Part shown: positions 47,895 through 56,731 of the stretch, one piece after another
Numbering within the stretch: the stretch's first letter is position 1
How the letters are laid out: every line of letters starts with the position of its first letter
Source: Arthrobacter sp. UKPF54-2
GTDB taxonomy: Bacteria; Actinomycetota; Actinomycetes; Actinomycetales; Micrococcaceae
Reading direction: 5' to 3'
Assembly (NCBI RefSeq): GCF_007858535.1
Contig: NZ_CP040174.1
Span: forward strand, 3,224,001 to 3,288,000
DNA: 64,000 nt
Translations under genes and position numbers: made by a program
The notes under the pieces: model-generated
Database searches by the model: none
Told to the model about the DNA's origin: nothing
Seen by the model: only the letters and a program-made list of their open reading frames with translations

Positions 47895-49319
47895 ATGTTC
47901 AAGACTGCGGACGAAGTCCTCAAGTTCATCAAAGACGAAGACATCAAATTCGTCGATATCCGCTTCACCGACCTCCCGGGCGTCCAGCAGCACTTCAACG
48001 TGCCCGCCAAGAGCGTTGACGCGGACTTCTTCGTCAACGGCCAGCTCTTCGACGGCTCGTCGATCCGCGGTTTCCAGGGTATCGCCGAGTCGGACATGCA
48101 GCTCATCCCGGACGTCACGACGGCGTTCGTCGACACCTTCCGCATCGAGAAGACCCTCGCGCTAAACTTCTCCATCGTGAACCCCCGCACGGGTGACCCG
48201 TACCACCGCGATCCCCGCGGCGTGGCCGAGAAGGCCGAGGCCTACCTGGCCTCCACCGGCATTGCCGACACCGCGTTCTTCGCTCCCGAGGCCGAGTTCT
48301 TCGTCTTCGACAACGTCCAGTACCAGTCCTCCCCGCAGGGCAGCTTCTACAAGATCGACTCCGAGGAAGCGCACTGGAACACCGGCCGCGAGGAAGAGGG
48401 CGGAAACCTCGGCTACAAGACCCCGGTCAAGGGCGGCTACTTCCCGGTCTCCCCCACCGACAAGCAGGCCGACCTGCGCGATGCCATGTGCATCGCCCTG
48501 GACGAGGCCGGCCTGGAGGTTGAGCGCAGCCACCACGAGGTCGGTTCCGCCGGCCAGGCCGAGATCAACTACAAGTTCACCACGCTGACCCACGCGGCCG
48601 ATGACCTGCAGAAGTTCAAGTACGTCATCAAGAACACCGCGGACGCCTGGGGCAAGTCGGTCACCTTCATGCCGAAGCCGGTCTTCGGCGACAACGGCTC
48701 GGGCATGCACTGCCACCAGTCGCTGTGGAACGGCGGCGAGCCGCTGTTCTACGACGAGAAGGGCTACGCCGGCCTGTCCGACACCGCCCGCTGGTACATC
48801 GGCGGCCTGCTGAAGCACTCCTCCGCCGTGCTGGCCTTCACCAACCCGACGGTGAACTCCTACCGCCGCCTGGTCAAGGGCTTTGAGGCCCCGGTCAACA
48901 TGGTCTACTCGCAGGGTAACCGCTCGGCCGGTATCCGTATCCCGATCACGGGCTCCAACCCGAAGGCGAAGCGCATCGAGTTCCGCGCTCCGGACCCCTC
49001 CTCCAACCCGTACCTGGCCTTCGCTGCCCAGCTGATGGCCGGTATCGACGGCATCCGCAACCGCATCGAACCCCCCGCACCGATCGACAAGGACCTCTAC
49101 GAGCTCCCCGCCGAGGAAGCCAAGGACATCCCCAAGGCCCCGGGCACGCTTGAGGAGGCCCTGGAAGCCCTGGCCGAGGACAACGAGTTCCTGCAGGCCG
49201 GCGGCGTCTTCACCCAGGACCTGATCGACACCTGGATCGAGTACAAGTACGAGAACGAGATCCGTCCGCTCTCGCTGCGCCCGAACCCGTACGAGTTCGA
49301 GCTCTACTACGGCGTCTAA
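47895..49319 (+). CDS. glnA: Glutamine synthetase type I (GSI-beta, adenylylatable)
   Basis: This 474-residue enzyme makes glutamine from glutamate, ammonia and ATP as a dodecamer. Visible motifs are the N-terminal [15 protein letters not shown], the metal/ATP region [24 protein letters not shown], the loop [11 protein letters not shown], the ATP-binding [23 protein letters not shown] and the adenylylation site [10 protein letters not shown] (the Tyr in LYEL). GlnE, the modifying enzyme, is encoded nearby. The ATG follows TAAGGAG by 6 bases. A GlnR box is 133 bases upstream, so nitrogen control occurs at both the transcript and protein levels. A classical terminator follows. Confidence 0.97.
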   Translation: MFKTADEVLKFIKDEDIKFVDIRFTDLPGVQQHFNVPAKSVDADFFVNGQLFDGSSIRGFQGIAESDMQLIPDVTTAFVDTFRIEKTLALNFSIVNPRTGDPYHRDPRGVAEKAEAYLASTGIADTAFFAPEAEFFVFDNVQYQSSPQGSFYKIDSEEAHWNTGREEEGGNLGYKTPVKGGYFPVSPTDKQADLRDAMCIALDEAGLEVERSHHEVGSAGQAEINYKFTTLTHAADDLQKFKYVIKNTADAWGKSVTFMPKPVFGDNGSGMHCHQSLWNGGEPLFYDEKGYAGLSDTARWYIGGLLKHSSAVLAFTNPTVNSYRRLVKGFEAPVNMVYSQGNRSAGIRIPITGSNPKAKRIEFRAPDPSSNPYLAFAAQLMAGIDGIRNRIEPPAPIDKDLYELPAEEAKDIPKAPGTLEEALEALAEDNEFLQAGGVFTQDLIDTWIEYKYENEIRPLSLRPNPYEFELYYGV

Positions 49320-49351
49320 TCGCCAGAGTCTTCCGTCAACGGATGGCACGA

Positions 49352-49383
49352 CGGCGGCCCCCACCTTCTGGTGGGGGCCGCCG
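49352..49383 (+). terminator. Terminator after glnA
   Basis: A perfect 14-bp stem (CGGCGGCCCCCACC) with a 4-base loop (TTCT) starts 32 bases after the stop and is followed by GTCTTTAAG. Confidence 0.88.
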
Positions 49384-49403
49384 GTCTTTAAGCAACGGCC
49401 TCG

Positions 49404-49551
49404 TCAGGACACGGCTACTCCCCGGTCGTGCCGTCGATCCTCACGCCATACCCGCCAGGCCTCGTCGCCGGCGTCGGCGTCGGCGGTTGCCCCGTCGAAG
49501 TCCCCGTCCGGGTCCGCTGCGGAATGAAAGCCCGGCGGTGTTTGTGCTCAT
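49404..49551 (-). pseudogene. Possible frameshifted 48-residue protein gene
   Basis: Read from ATG at 49551 on the minus strand the frame begins MSTNTAG and soon turns to Arg-rich low complexity. Removing one base of the GGG run after codon 6-7 gives a continuous 48-residue frame: after MSTNTAGFHSAADPD come acidic Ala-rich residues and the credible end GDEAWRVWREDRRHDRGVAVS. The 148-base span equals 49 codons plus one base. A GGATGG site is 5 bases upstream of the ATG. It lies 24 bases after the GNAT gene on the same strand. It could be a real decayed gene or a sequencing indel; its function is unknown. Confidence 0.35.
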
Positions 49552-49575
49552 GCGCGCCATCCTGTGACGGGCCGG

Positions 49576-50091
49576 TCAGAAGGCCCGGTACATGGTCCGC
49601 TGCGGGCCCGCGTCGCCGCCCAGGTACTGCCCGCGGTCCTCGAAGCCGGCCTTGCGGTAGGCGGCCTGCCCGGCAGGATTCTCTTCGTTGACGGAGAGGA
49701 CGACGCCGGCCTGCGCGCCGCCGAGGGCTGCCGTCAGTTTCGCTGCCGTGCGCACGGCGGCCTCCGCTGCCAGCGTGCCCAGGCCCCGGCCCTGCTGCCG
49801 GCGGTCGATCAGGAAGCCGCGCAGCAGCCAGACCGAGGTGTCGTCCGACCAGCCGGCCAGGGTCGCCGCGCCAGTCTGCAGCGTCAGGACCCCGACGGCG
49901 GATCCGTCGACGTCGATGACGAAGGGGTGCCGGGCGTCCTCCTCGAGGCCCATGAGCATCATCCGCAGCGGGTCTCCGACAAAGCGGCGCTGCCCCTCGC
50001 CGAGCTTAAGTTCGGCGACCTCCCCCAGCTTCACGGCGCGCGCGTCGTCGTCGAGGTCCTTCAGAGGCAGCAGCCACACGTGTTCAGGCAT
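49576..50091 (-). CDS. GNAT family N-acetyltransferase
   Basis: This 171-residue single GNAT protein has the acetyl-CoA loop in RQQGRGLGTLAAEAAVR (about residues 97-113), an upstream strand WLLRGFLID and the end ENPAGQAAYRKAGFEDRG typical of GNAT domains. The N-terminal MPEHVWLLPLKDLDDD lacks extra domains. The acceptor is unknown. The open frame continues 17 codons upstream, but the ATG at 50091 gives the normal start. It is downstream of glnE on the same strand with a 77-base gap, so it could be read with glnA2-glnE. Confidence 0.82.
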   Translation of the reverse strand: MPEHVWLLPLKDLDDDARAVKLGEVAELKLGEGQRRFVGDPLRMMLMGLEEDARHPFVIDVDGSAVGVLTLQTGAATLAGWSDDTSVWLLRGFLIDRRQQGRGLGTLAAEAAVRTAAKLTAALGGAQAGVVLSVNEENPAGQAAYRKAGFEDRGQYLGGDAGPQRTMYRAF

Positions 50092-50168
50092 GACAGAAGC
50101 GTATCCAACGACGGGGCGGCACCGCCGCCATCGCCTCGCCACCGCAGGCCCGGCAGTGTCCGGCGTGC

Positions 50169-53100
50169 CTACTGGCCGTAGAAGACCCGCTCAAACACGG
50201 CGCGGGCCCGCCGGCTGAGCCGCAGGTAGTCCTCCTCAAGCGCGGCGGCGTTCCCCTGGCCGTAGCCGCACCAGCGGGCTACCGCCTCCAGGTCGCGCCG
50301 GGAGGAAGGCAGCAGGTCCGAGGCACGGCCGGTCCAGATCACGTTCGCCGAGCGGATCCGGCTCGCAAGCCGCCAGGCCCGCAGCAGCAGCACCACCTCG
50401 CCGGCCTCCAGCAGCCCCAGCTCGGCGGCCGCTTCCAGGGTCTGCACCGTGGAGGTGGTCCGCAGCTCCGGGTGCCGGCCGGCATGCCGCAGCTGCAGCA
50501 GCTGGGCGAGCCATTCGACATCGCTCAGGCCGCCCCGGCCCAGCTTCAGGTGCCGGGCCGGATCCGCGCCGCGGGGCAGGCGCTCGGCCTCGATCCGCGC
50601 CTTGACCCGCCTGACCTCGCGGACATCCTGGTCGGTAATCGTTTCGGGGTACCGGATCGGGTCGATCAGCGTCACGAAGTCGACGGCGAGGTCGTCGTCG
50701 CCGGCCATCGGCCGGGCCCGCAGCAGCGCCTGGGCCTCCCAGATAAGGGACCAGCGGCGGTAGTACTCGGCGTAGGACTCCAGCGACCGCACCATCGGCC
50801 CGGCCTTGCCTTCCGGGCGCAGGTCCGCGTCCACCATCAGCACCCGCTCGGCCAAGATGGCGGGTTTGAGCGGCTGGGTCAGCAGGCTCGAGAGTTTGCC
50901 GACGATCATAGCCGCCTGCTGCTGCGCCTCGTCCTCCGGGACGCCGGGCAGCCCGCGGTGCACGTACATCACATCGGCGTCGGAGCCGTAGCCGATCTCC
51001 CGGCCGCCCTGTCGCCCCATCGCCACCACCAGCACCCGGGTCTTGAGCGGCCCGCCGGCCGCAACGACCGTCTCCGCCACCCGGAGGGCGCCCAGCACCG
51101 CGGCGCGGTCCGTGTCGGCCAGCGCCGCGCCTACCTGGTCCTGGTCCAGCAGGCCGGCGCTGTCGGCGATGGCGATCCTGAGGATTTCCCGGCGCCGGAT
51201 CAACCGGATCAGGCGCATGGCGCTTTCCGGGTCGGCGTGCCGGGACATCTTGGAGGTGATCTCCAGCCACTGCGCCTCATAGCTGAGCGGGACCAGGTCC
51301 TTGTCTGAGCCGAGCCAGGCCACCGACTCCGGCGAGACCTCCAGCAGGTCCGAGATGAGCCTGGAGTTGGAGAGCACATGGCAAAGCCGCTCGGCCGCGG
51401 CCGTCGAATCCCGGAGCAGGCCGAGGTACCAATGGGTGGTGCCGAGCGCTTCGCTGACGCGGCGGAAGGCCAGCAGCCCGCCGTCGGGGTCCACCCCTTC
51501 GGCGAGCCAGCCAAGCAGGATGGGCAGCAGTTGCCGCTGCAGCGCGGCGCGGCGGCTGACCCCGCCGGTAAGCGCCTCGATGTGCCGCATGGCGCCGGGC
51601 GGGTCGAGGTAGCCGAGCGCGGCGAGCCGGCCCTGCGCGGCCTCCGGGGTGAGCCGGGCTTCCTCGCTGCTGAGCGCGGCGGCGGTGTTCAGCAGCGGCC
51701 GGTAGAAGATGCGTTCGTGCAGTTCGCGGACGGAGCGCTTTGTCTTACGCCACGCCGCGAGCAGCGCGTCGGGGTGCGGGCGTTCGTTGGAGAACGGGCC
51801 CAGCACGGCCTTCGCGAGGGACCGCAGCGAGGCCTCCTTGACCGGCATGAGGTGGGTGCGGCGCAGCTGGAAGAGCTGGATCCGGTGTTCGAGCAGCCGC
51901 AGGTAGCGGTAGTCCCGGTCGAATTCCTTGGCGTCGGAGCGCCCGATGTAGCCGCCGGCGGAGAGCGCGGCGATGGCCGAGGTGGTGTCCCGGCAGCGCA
52001 GGGTCTCGTCCGACTTGCCGTGCACCAACTGGAGCAGCTGGACCGTGAATTCGACGTCGCGCAGCCCGCCGCGGCCGAGCTTGATCTGCCGCTGCTCCTC
52101 CTCGGCCGGGATGTGTTCGGTGACGCGCCGGCGCATGGACCGGACCGATTCGACAAACCCTTCGCGGCCGGCGGAGGCCCAGATCAGCGGCGCGACGGCG
52201 GCCTCGTAGCGGGCACCGAGGGCGGCGTCCCCGGCGATGGTCCGGGCCTTGAGCAGCGCCTGGAACTCCCAGCTCTCGGCCCAGCGTGCGTAGTAGCTCT
52301 CGTGCGAGGCGAGGGTGCGCACCAGCGGCCCGGATTTGCCCTCCGGCCGGAGGTTGGCGTCGACCTCCCAGAGCCCGGGTTCCCGGCTCGTGGACATGAT
52401 GGCCCGCGAAATCCCCGAGGCCAGGGCGGTGCCGATCGTGTTCGCGCGCGGGTCCTCCAGCGTGCCGGCGTCGATCACGTAGATGACGTCGACGTCGGAA
52501 ATGTAGTTCAGTTCGCGGGCCCCGCATTTGCCCATGCCGATCACGGCGAGGCCGACGTCGGCCACCTCCGCGGCGCTGAACTGTTCGGCCGCCTCGGCCC
52601 GGGACACGGCCAGGGCTGCCTCGATGGCGGCGCCGGCCAGGTCTGCGAGCTCGGCACCGACGGCGGGCAAGTAGTCCAGCGGGTCGGCCGCGCACAGGTC
52701 CTTGACCGCCAGCTCCACGAGTCCGCGCCGGTAGGCCGTGCGGAGCGCGGCGTACGCTTCCTGCCCGGCCAGGCCCGCGACCGGACGGGCAGCTTTGGGA
52801 TCGGCGCGGACCGACTGCAGCAGGCGGGCGCGGAGCGCGGCGGCGTCGGCGGGGGCAGGTTCGGGGCTGGGCCTCGTGTGGAAGGCGTCCAGGTGTTCCG
52901 GGTGCCGGATGAGGAACTCGCCGAGCGCCTCCGACGCGCCGAGCACCCGGTAGAGCGGTTCGCTGCGGTCCGGCTCCGCCGCGGCCAGCTCGCGCAGGTC
53001 CGGGTGCTTTTCGATCAAACGCACCAGCGACTGGAGCGCCGTGTCCGGGTTGGCGGCCAGCGCCAGCCCGGCGAACAGCGCATCCTGGTCCAGGCCGTCC

Positions 53101-53180
53101 AGCTCAGGGGCGGCCAGGAACCGCTCGCCCTTCTCGAGGTCGTTGAACCCCGCGGCGATGAGGCGCCGTGCCAGGCTCAC
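50169..53180 (-). CDS. glnE: Glutamine synthetase adenylyltransferase/deadenylase
   Basis: GlnE attaches AMP to the tyrosine of glutamine synthetase and removes it again. The 1003-residue protein has two nucleotidyltransferase domains: the N-terminal deadenylase part with GKCGARELNYISDVDVIYV and the C-terminal adenylylating part with GRQGGREIGYGSDADVMYVH, where the Asp-x-Asp pairs bind metal. Helical linkers and a GlnD_UR-type region (GRGGLRDVEFTVQLLQL and GRGGLSDVEWLAQLLQL) follow each. It begins 9 bases after the glnA2 stop, so glnA2-glnE form an operon. The natural target is the nearby glnA product. The same three-gene order exists in mycobacteria. Confidence 0.95.
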   Translation of the reverse strand: MSLARRLIAAGFNDLEKGERFLAAPELDGLDQDALFAGLALAANPDTALQSLVRLIEKHPDLRELAAAEPDRSEPLYRVLGASEALGEFLIRHPEHLDAFHTRPSPEPAPADAAALRARLLQSVRADPKAARPVAGLAGQEAYAALRTAYRRGLVELAVKDLCAADPLDYLPAVGAELADLAGAAIEAALAVSRAEAAEQFSAAEVADVGLAVIGMGKCGARELNYISDVDVIYVIDAGTLEDPRANTIGTALASGISRAIMSTSREPGLWEVDANLRPEGKSGPLVRTLASHESYYARWAESWEFQALLKARTIAGDAALGARYEAAVAPLIWASAGREGFVESVRSMRRRVTEHIPAEEEQRQIKLGRGGLRDVEFTVQLLQLVHGKSDETLRCRDTTSAIAALSAGGYIGRSDAKEFDRDYRYLRLLEHRIQLFQLRRTHLMPVKEASLRSLAKAVLGPFSNERPHPDALLAAWRKTKRSVRELHERIFYRPLLNTAAALSSEEARLTPEAAQGRLAALGYLDPPGAMRHIEALTGGVSRRAALQRQLLPILLGWLAEGVDPDGGLLAFRRVSEALGTTHWYLGLLRDSTAAAERLCHVLSNSRLISDLLEVSPESVAWLGSDKDLVPLSYEAQWLEITSKMSRHADPESAMRLIRLIRRREILRIAIADSAGLLDQDQVGAALADTDRAAVLGALRVAETVVAAGGPLKTRVLVVAMGRQGGREIGYGSDADVMYVHRGLPGVPEDEAQQQAAMIVGKLSSLLTQPLKPAILAERVLMVDADLRPEGKAGPMVRSLESYAEYYRRWSLIWEAQALLRARPMAGDDDLAVDFVTLIDPIRYPETITDQDVREVRRVKARIEAERLPRGADPARHLKLGRGGLSDVEWLAQLLQLRHAGRHPELRTTSTVQTLEAAAELGLLEAGEVVLLLRAWRLASRIRSANVIWTGRASDLLPSSRRDLEAVARWCGYGQGNAAALEEDYLRLSRRARAVFERVFYGQ

Positions 53181-53189
53181 CGCGGCCGC

Positions 53190-54530
53190 CTAGAGGATGG
53201 CCAGGTTGCGCTGCAGCTCGTAGGGCGTCACCTGCAGGCGGTAATCCTGCCACTCGGCGCGCTTGTTGCGCAGGAAGTGCTCGAAGACCTGCTCGCCCAG
53301 GATCTGCGGCATCAGCTCGGAATCCTCCATGGTGCGGATGGCGTCGTGCAGGCTGGCCGGAAGCGGGTCGTGGCCCATCGCGCGGCGCTCGGCCGAGCTC
53401 AGCGACCAGATGTCGTCCTCGGCAGCGGCGGGCAGCTGGTAGCCCTCTTCGATGCCCTTGAGCCCCGCGCCCAGCAGCACCGCGTAGGCGAGGTAGGGGT
53501 TGGCGGCCGAGTCGATGCCGCGGTATTCGATCCGCGCGGACTGGCCCTTGCCGGGCTTGTACAGCGGAACACGGACCAGCGCGGAGCGGTTGTTGTGCCC
53601 CCAGCTCAGGTAGCTCGGGGCTTCTCCCCCGCCCCAGAGCCGCTTGTAGGAGTTCACGAACTGGTTGGTGACGGCGGTGAACTCGGGGGCGTGCTTGAGG
53701 ATGCCGGCGATGAACTGCCGTGCGGTCTCGGAGAGCTGGAACTCCGCACCGGCCTCGTAGAAGGCGTTGGTGTCGCCCTCGAACAGGGAGAAGTGGGTGT
53801 GCATGCCGGAGCCGGGGTGCGCGGTGAACGGCTTGGGCATAAAGGTGGCGTAGGTGCCCTGCTGCAGCGCGACTTCCTTGATCACGGTGCGGAAGGTCAT
53901 GATGTTGTCGGCCGTCTGCAGGGCGTCCGCGTAGCGCAGGTCGATCTCGTTCTGGCCGGGCCCGGCCTCGTGGTGGCTGAACTCCACCGAGATGCCGACG
54001 GATTCGAGCATGGTCACCGCCGTGCGGCGGAAGTCCTGGGCGACGCCGCCGGGGACGTGGTCGAAGTAGCCGCCCTCGTCCACCGGGACCGGCGCGCCGT
54101 CGGGGCCGGGCTGCTGGGACTTGAGCAGGTAGAACTCGATTTCGGGGTGGGTGTAGCAGGTGAAGCCCATGTCCGCGGCCTTGGCCAGGTTGCGCTTGAG
54201 CACGTTGCGCGGGTCCGCCGCGGAAGGCTCGCCGTCGGGCGTCAGGATGTCGCAGAACATCCGCGACGTCGCTTCGGTCTCGCCGCGCCACGGCAGGATC
54301 TGGAAGGTGGAGGGGTCCGGCTGGGCCAGCATGTCGGACTCGAAGACGCGGGCCAGGCCCTCGATCGAGGAGCCGTCGAAGCCCAGGCCCTCCTCGAAGG
54401 CGCCTTCCACTTCGGCCGGGGCCAGCGCCACCGACTTCAGCGATCCCACGACGTCGGTGAACCAAAGGCGCACGAAGCGCACATCGCGCTCTTCGATCGT
54501 CCGCAGGACAAACTCTTGCTGGCGGTCCAT
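53190..54530 (-). CDS. glnA2: Glutamine synthetase type I, GlnA2-like (non-adenylylated)
   Basis: This 446-residue GSI protein has the core motifs RFVRLWFTDVVGSLKSVAL, GFDGSSIEG, HPEIEFYLL, HHEAGPGQNEIDLRY, PGSGMHTHFSLF and NNRSALVRVP. At the place where GlnA has the modified Tyr, the sequence is DDIWSLSSAERRAMG, with Trp instead of Tyr-Glu, so GlnE cannot adenylylate it. It is about 28 residues shorter than GlnA. In mycobacteria GlnA2 makes glutamine or related amides under particular conditions. The ATG at 54530 follows an AAAGAGG site. It is divergent from panB. Confidence 0.92.
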   Translation of the reverse strand: MDRQQEFVLRTIEERDVRFVRLWFTDVVGSLKSVALAPAEVEGAFEEGLGFDGSSIEGLARVFESDMLAQPDPSTFQILPWRGETEATSRMFCDILTPDGEPSAADPRNVLKRNLAKAADMGFTCYTHPEIEFYLLKSQQPGPDGAPVPVDEGGYFDHVPGGVAQDFRRTAVTMLESVGISVEFSHHEAGPGQNEIDLRYADALQTADNIMTFRTVIKEVALQQGTYATFMPKPFTAHPGSGMHTHFSLFEGDTNAFYEAGAEFQLSETARQFIAGILKHAPEFTAVTNQFVNSYKRLWGGGEAPSYLSWGHNNRSALVRVPLYKPGKGQSARIEYRGIDSAANPYLAYAVLLGAGLKGIEEGYQLPAAAEDDIWSLSSAERRAMGHDPLPASLHDAIRTMEDSELMPQILGEQVFEHFLRNKRAEWQDYRLQVTPYELQRNLAIL

Positions 54531-54803
54531 GGTGCCTCTTTCCGGGTTTACGTCCGTGCCCCGACGCGCCCCGACTGTTCGTCGTCGGTGGCGCCCGCGG
54601 CTGCTCACGAATCACTCTACTAAGCATTCCCGGCGATTGCTGGAGTAGCGCACCGGCGTAACACACCGTTAACACCCCGGCATCCGGGGCACCGTTCCGG
54701 CGTTGCGGAGGCCCTCCCCGGAGGCCGCCTTTGTGACGGGTCTCACCGGGCCGCCGGGACCGCCATGTAGCTAGTACCCCCGGTATCGCACTACGCTCAT
54801 GGC

Positions 54804-55739
54804 ATGGCCCCCAGCAACAGCCCCGAATCCAGCATGTCCGCCGAGCTCCCCGCGCCTTATGGCAGCGGCCCCGCAGCCAACGCCACGGCAGCCACAGACA
54901 TTGCCGCCAAAGATACTGCGGCCACGGTCACCGCTCCGAACCCCGTCGCCCGGATCCGCACCCACCACCTGCGCCAGGCGAAGCTCAACGGCGAGCACTT
55001 CGCAATGCTGACCGCGTACGACCAGTACACCGCCGAGATTTTCGACCAGGCCGGCATCGAGGTGCTCCTGGTGGGCGACTCGGCCTCCAACAATGTCTTC
55101 GGCAATGAGACCAGTCTGCCGGTCACCGTCGATGAGCTGATCCCGCTGTGCCGGGCCGTCACCCGCTCCGCCCGGCGGGCCCTTGTGGTGGCCGACCTGC
55201 CGTTCGGCAGCTACGAAGTGTCCGCCCAGCAGGCAGTGGCGACTGGCGTGCGCTTCCTCAAGGAAGGGCTTGCGCACGCGGTCAAGATCGAGGGCGGTAA
55301 GTTCTACGCCGAGACGGTGCGGGCCATGGTCCAGGCTGGTATCCCCGTGATGGCACACATCGGCTTCACGCCGCAGAGCGAGCACGCCCTCGGCGGCTAC
55401 CGCGTCCAGGGCCGGGGCGACGATGCCCAGCGCCTGATCGACGACGCCGTCGCCCTTGCCGACGCCGGGGCGTTCTGCGTGCTGATGGAGATGGTTCCGG
55501 CGCCGACGGCGGCTGCCGTGGACGCCGCCGTCGAGGTCCCCACGATCGGGATCGGGGCCGGCAACGCTACCACCGGCCAGGTGCTGGTGTGGCAGGACAT
55601 GGCCGGGCTGCGGGGCGGAAAGATGGCCAAGTTCGTCAAGCAGTACGCGGACCTGCGGACCACGCTGAGCGACGCCGCCAAGGCCTACGGCGACGACGTC
55701 CGCTCGGGCCAGTTCCCCGGCCCGGAGCAGTCGTTCTAG
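54804..55739 (+). CDS. panB: 3-methyl-2-oxobutanoate hydroxymethyltransferase
   Basis: PanB is the first committed enzyme of pantothenate synthesis: it transfers a hydroxymethyl group from methylenetetrahydrofolate to 2-oxoisovalerate. The 311-residue protein carries an unusually long N-terminal extension of about 45 Ala/Thr-rich residues before the conserved core ([24 protein letters not shown]). The Mg ligands are in LLVGDSASN and [10 protein letters not shown], and the catalytic Glu in LMEMVPAP. The start could also be the ATG at 54834, and no clear ribosome-binding site is present. panC is not in the window. Confidence 0.93.
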   Translation: MAPSNSPESSMSAELPAPYGSGPAANATAATDIAAKDTAATVTAPNPVARIRTHHLRQAKLNGEHFAMLTAYDQYTAEIFDQAGIEVLLVGDSASNNVFGNETSLPVTVDELIPLCRAVTRSARRALVVADLPFGSYEVSAQQAVATGVRFLKEGLAHAVKIEGGKFYAETVRAMVQAGIPVMAHIGFTPQSEHALGGYRVQGRGDDAQRLIDDAVALADAGAFCVLMEMVPAPTAAAVDAAVEVPTIGIGAGNATTGQVLVWQDMAGLRGGKMAKFVKQYADLRTTLSDAAKAYGDDVRSGQFPGPEQSF

Positions 55740-55776
55740 CGCTGGGTGGCACCGAGCCGGGAGAACGCCGGCGGCC

Positions 55777-56352
55777 TTAGCTGTTGGCCGCCGCGGAGCC
55801 GTCCTCGCTCTTGATCGCGGACACCTCGAACTCCAGGGTGATCTTGTCCGAAACCAGCACGCCGCCCGAGTCCAGGGCGGTGTTCCACTTGAGCCCGAAG
55901 TCCTGGCGGTCGATCCGGCGTGAGCCCTCGAAACCCGCCCGGAGGTTGCCCATCGGGTCACGCTCGACGCCGATGAAGTCGATGGGGATGGAGATTTCCT
56001 TGGTGACGCCCCGGATGGTGACGTCCCCGCTGACGATGAAGTGGCCTTCGTCAACCTGGTCCACCCGGCTGCTCACAAAGGTGATCTCCGGAAACTGCGG
56101 GGCGTCAAAGAAATCGTTGGTCCGCAGGTGCTGATCGCGGTCCGCGTTGCGGGTGTCGATGCTCGCGACCTTGACGGTCAGCTCGACCTTGGATCGCTCC
56201 GGGTTCTCCGGGTCCACGGTAATCAGCCCGTCGAAATCATTAAAGGCTCCGCGGACCTTCGTCACCATGGCGTGCCGGGTGGAGAAGCCGATGCGCGTGT
56301 GGGTTGGGTCGAATCGCCACTGTCCTGCGTATTCGGGCCTGAGTTCGGCCAT
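55777..56352 (-). CDS. YceI family protein
   Basis: This 191-residue protein has the YceI lipocalin-like fold: PTHTRIGFSTRHAMVTKVRGAFNDF at the start, SIDTRNADRDQHLRTNDFFDAPQFPEITF in the middle and VERDPMGNLRAGFEGSRRIDRQDFGLKWN later. YceI proteins bind isoprenoid or fatty-acid chains. No signal peptide is present, so this version stays in the cytoplasm, in contrast to periplasmic E. coli YceI. It converges on panB with 37 bases between stops. Confidence 0.92.
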   Translation of the reverse strand: MAELRPEYAGQWRFDPTHTRIGFSTRHAMVTKVRGAFNDFDGLITVDPENPERSKVELTVKVASIDTRNADRDQHLRTNDFFDAPQFPEITFVSSRVDQVDEGHFIVSGDVTIRGVTKEISIPIDFIGVERDPMGNLRAGFEGSRRIDRQDFGLKWNTALDSGGVLVSDKITLEFEVSAIKSEDGSAAANS

Positions 56353-56441
56353 GATATGCCTCCTTGCGGGACCGGCCGAGCCGGTACCCGGATGTGGGTA
56401 GAGATGGTTGCGAACGGAAGTCCGGCTGGAGTGCCGCTGTG

Positions 56442-56606
56442 TTAGTCGTCTTCGCCCTTGTCCCAGGCCTCGTTGCGGGCTTTGACCTTTTCGAGGGCAT
56501 GTTCCGCTTCTTCGCGGGTCTTGTAGGGGCCGATCAGCTGGCTCCAGTCGGACATGGCGTCTTCCTCGATCTCGTGGGTGTTGACGTTATACCAGTATTC
56601 GGTCAT
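56442..56606 (-). CDS. Small 54-residue SPOR-domain-like protein
   Basis: This short gene encodes 54 residues beginning MTEYWYNVNTHEIEEDAMSD and ending EAWDKGEDD. The middle WSQLIGPYKTREEAEHALEKV has the Gly-Pro-Tyr and x-x-Ala-x-x-Ala pattern of SPOR repeats, which bind denuded peptidoglycan, but it has no membrane anchor or signal, so a cytoplasmic role is likelier. It is rich in Glu/Asp and Lys. It starts at ATG 56606 after an AGGAG-like site (GAGGAGCCCCG). It is transcribed away from map, and the pair is common in Arthrobacter. Confidence 0.82.
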   Translation of the reverse strand: MTEYWYNVNTHEIEEDAMSDWSQLIGPYKTREEAEHALEKVKARNEAWDKGEDD

Positions 56607-56668
56607 CGGGGCTCCTCTGTGCTCGGCTGGGTTCCGGCTGTTTTTCGGGCTGGTTTCGGGCTCTTCTT

Positions 56669-56705
56669 CGACATTTTCAGCCTGTTTTCCGACATTTTCA
56701 GCCTG
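56669..56705. repeat. Two 16-bp direct repeats upstream of map
   Basis: CGACATTTTCAGCCTG occurs at 56669-56684 and again at 56690-56705, a 21-bp period (two helical turns). The second copy covers the expected -35 region of the map promoter. Confidence 0.75.
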
Positions 56706-56725
56706 CGGCCGCGGGCTTATAGAAT
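56697..56725 (+). promoter_or_regulatory. Probable map promoter giving a nearly leaderless transcript
   Basis: TAGAAT at 56720-56725 (also TATAGA at 56718) is a good -10 element and ends 6 bases before the ATG of map, so the transcript probably begins at or next to the start codon. The -35 region (about TTCAGC) is poor and overlaps a direct repeat, which suggests control by an activator or repressor. Confidence 0.6.
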
Positions 56726-56731
56726 CAATCT

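Noticed and set aside
54655-54680. GTAAC-N6-TTAAC before glnA2 as a second GlnR box
   Set aside because: Only the first half matches the consensus and the third and fourth parts are missing, so it is too weak next to the clear box upstream of glnA1.
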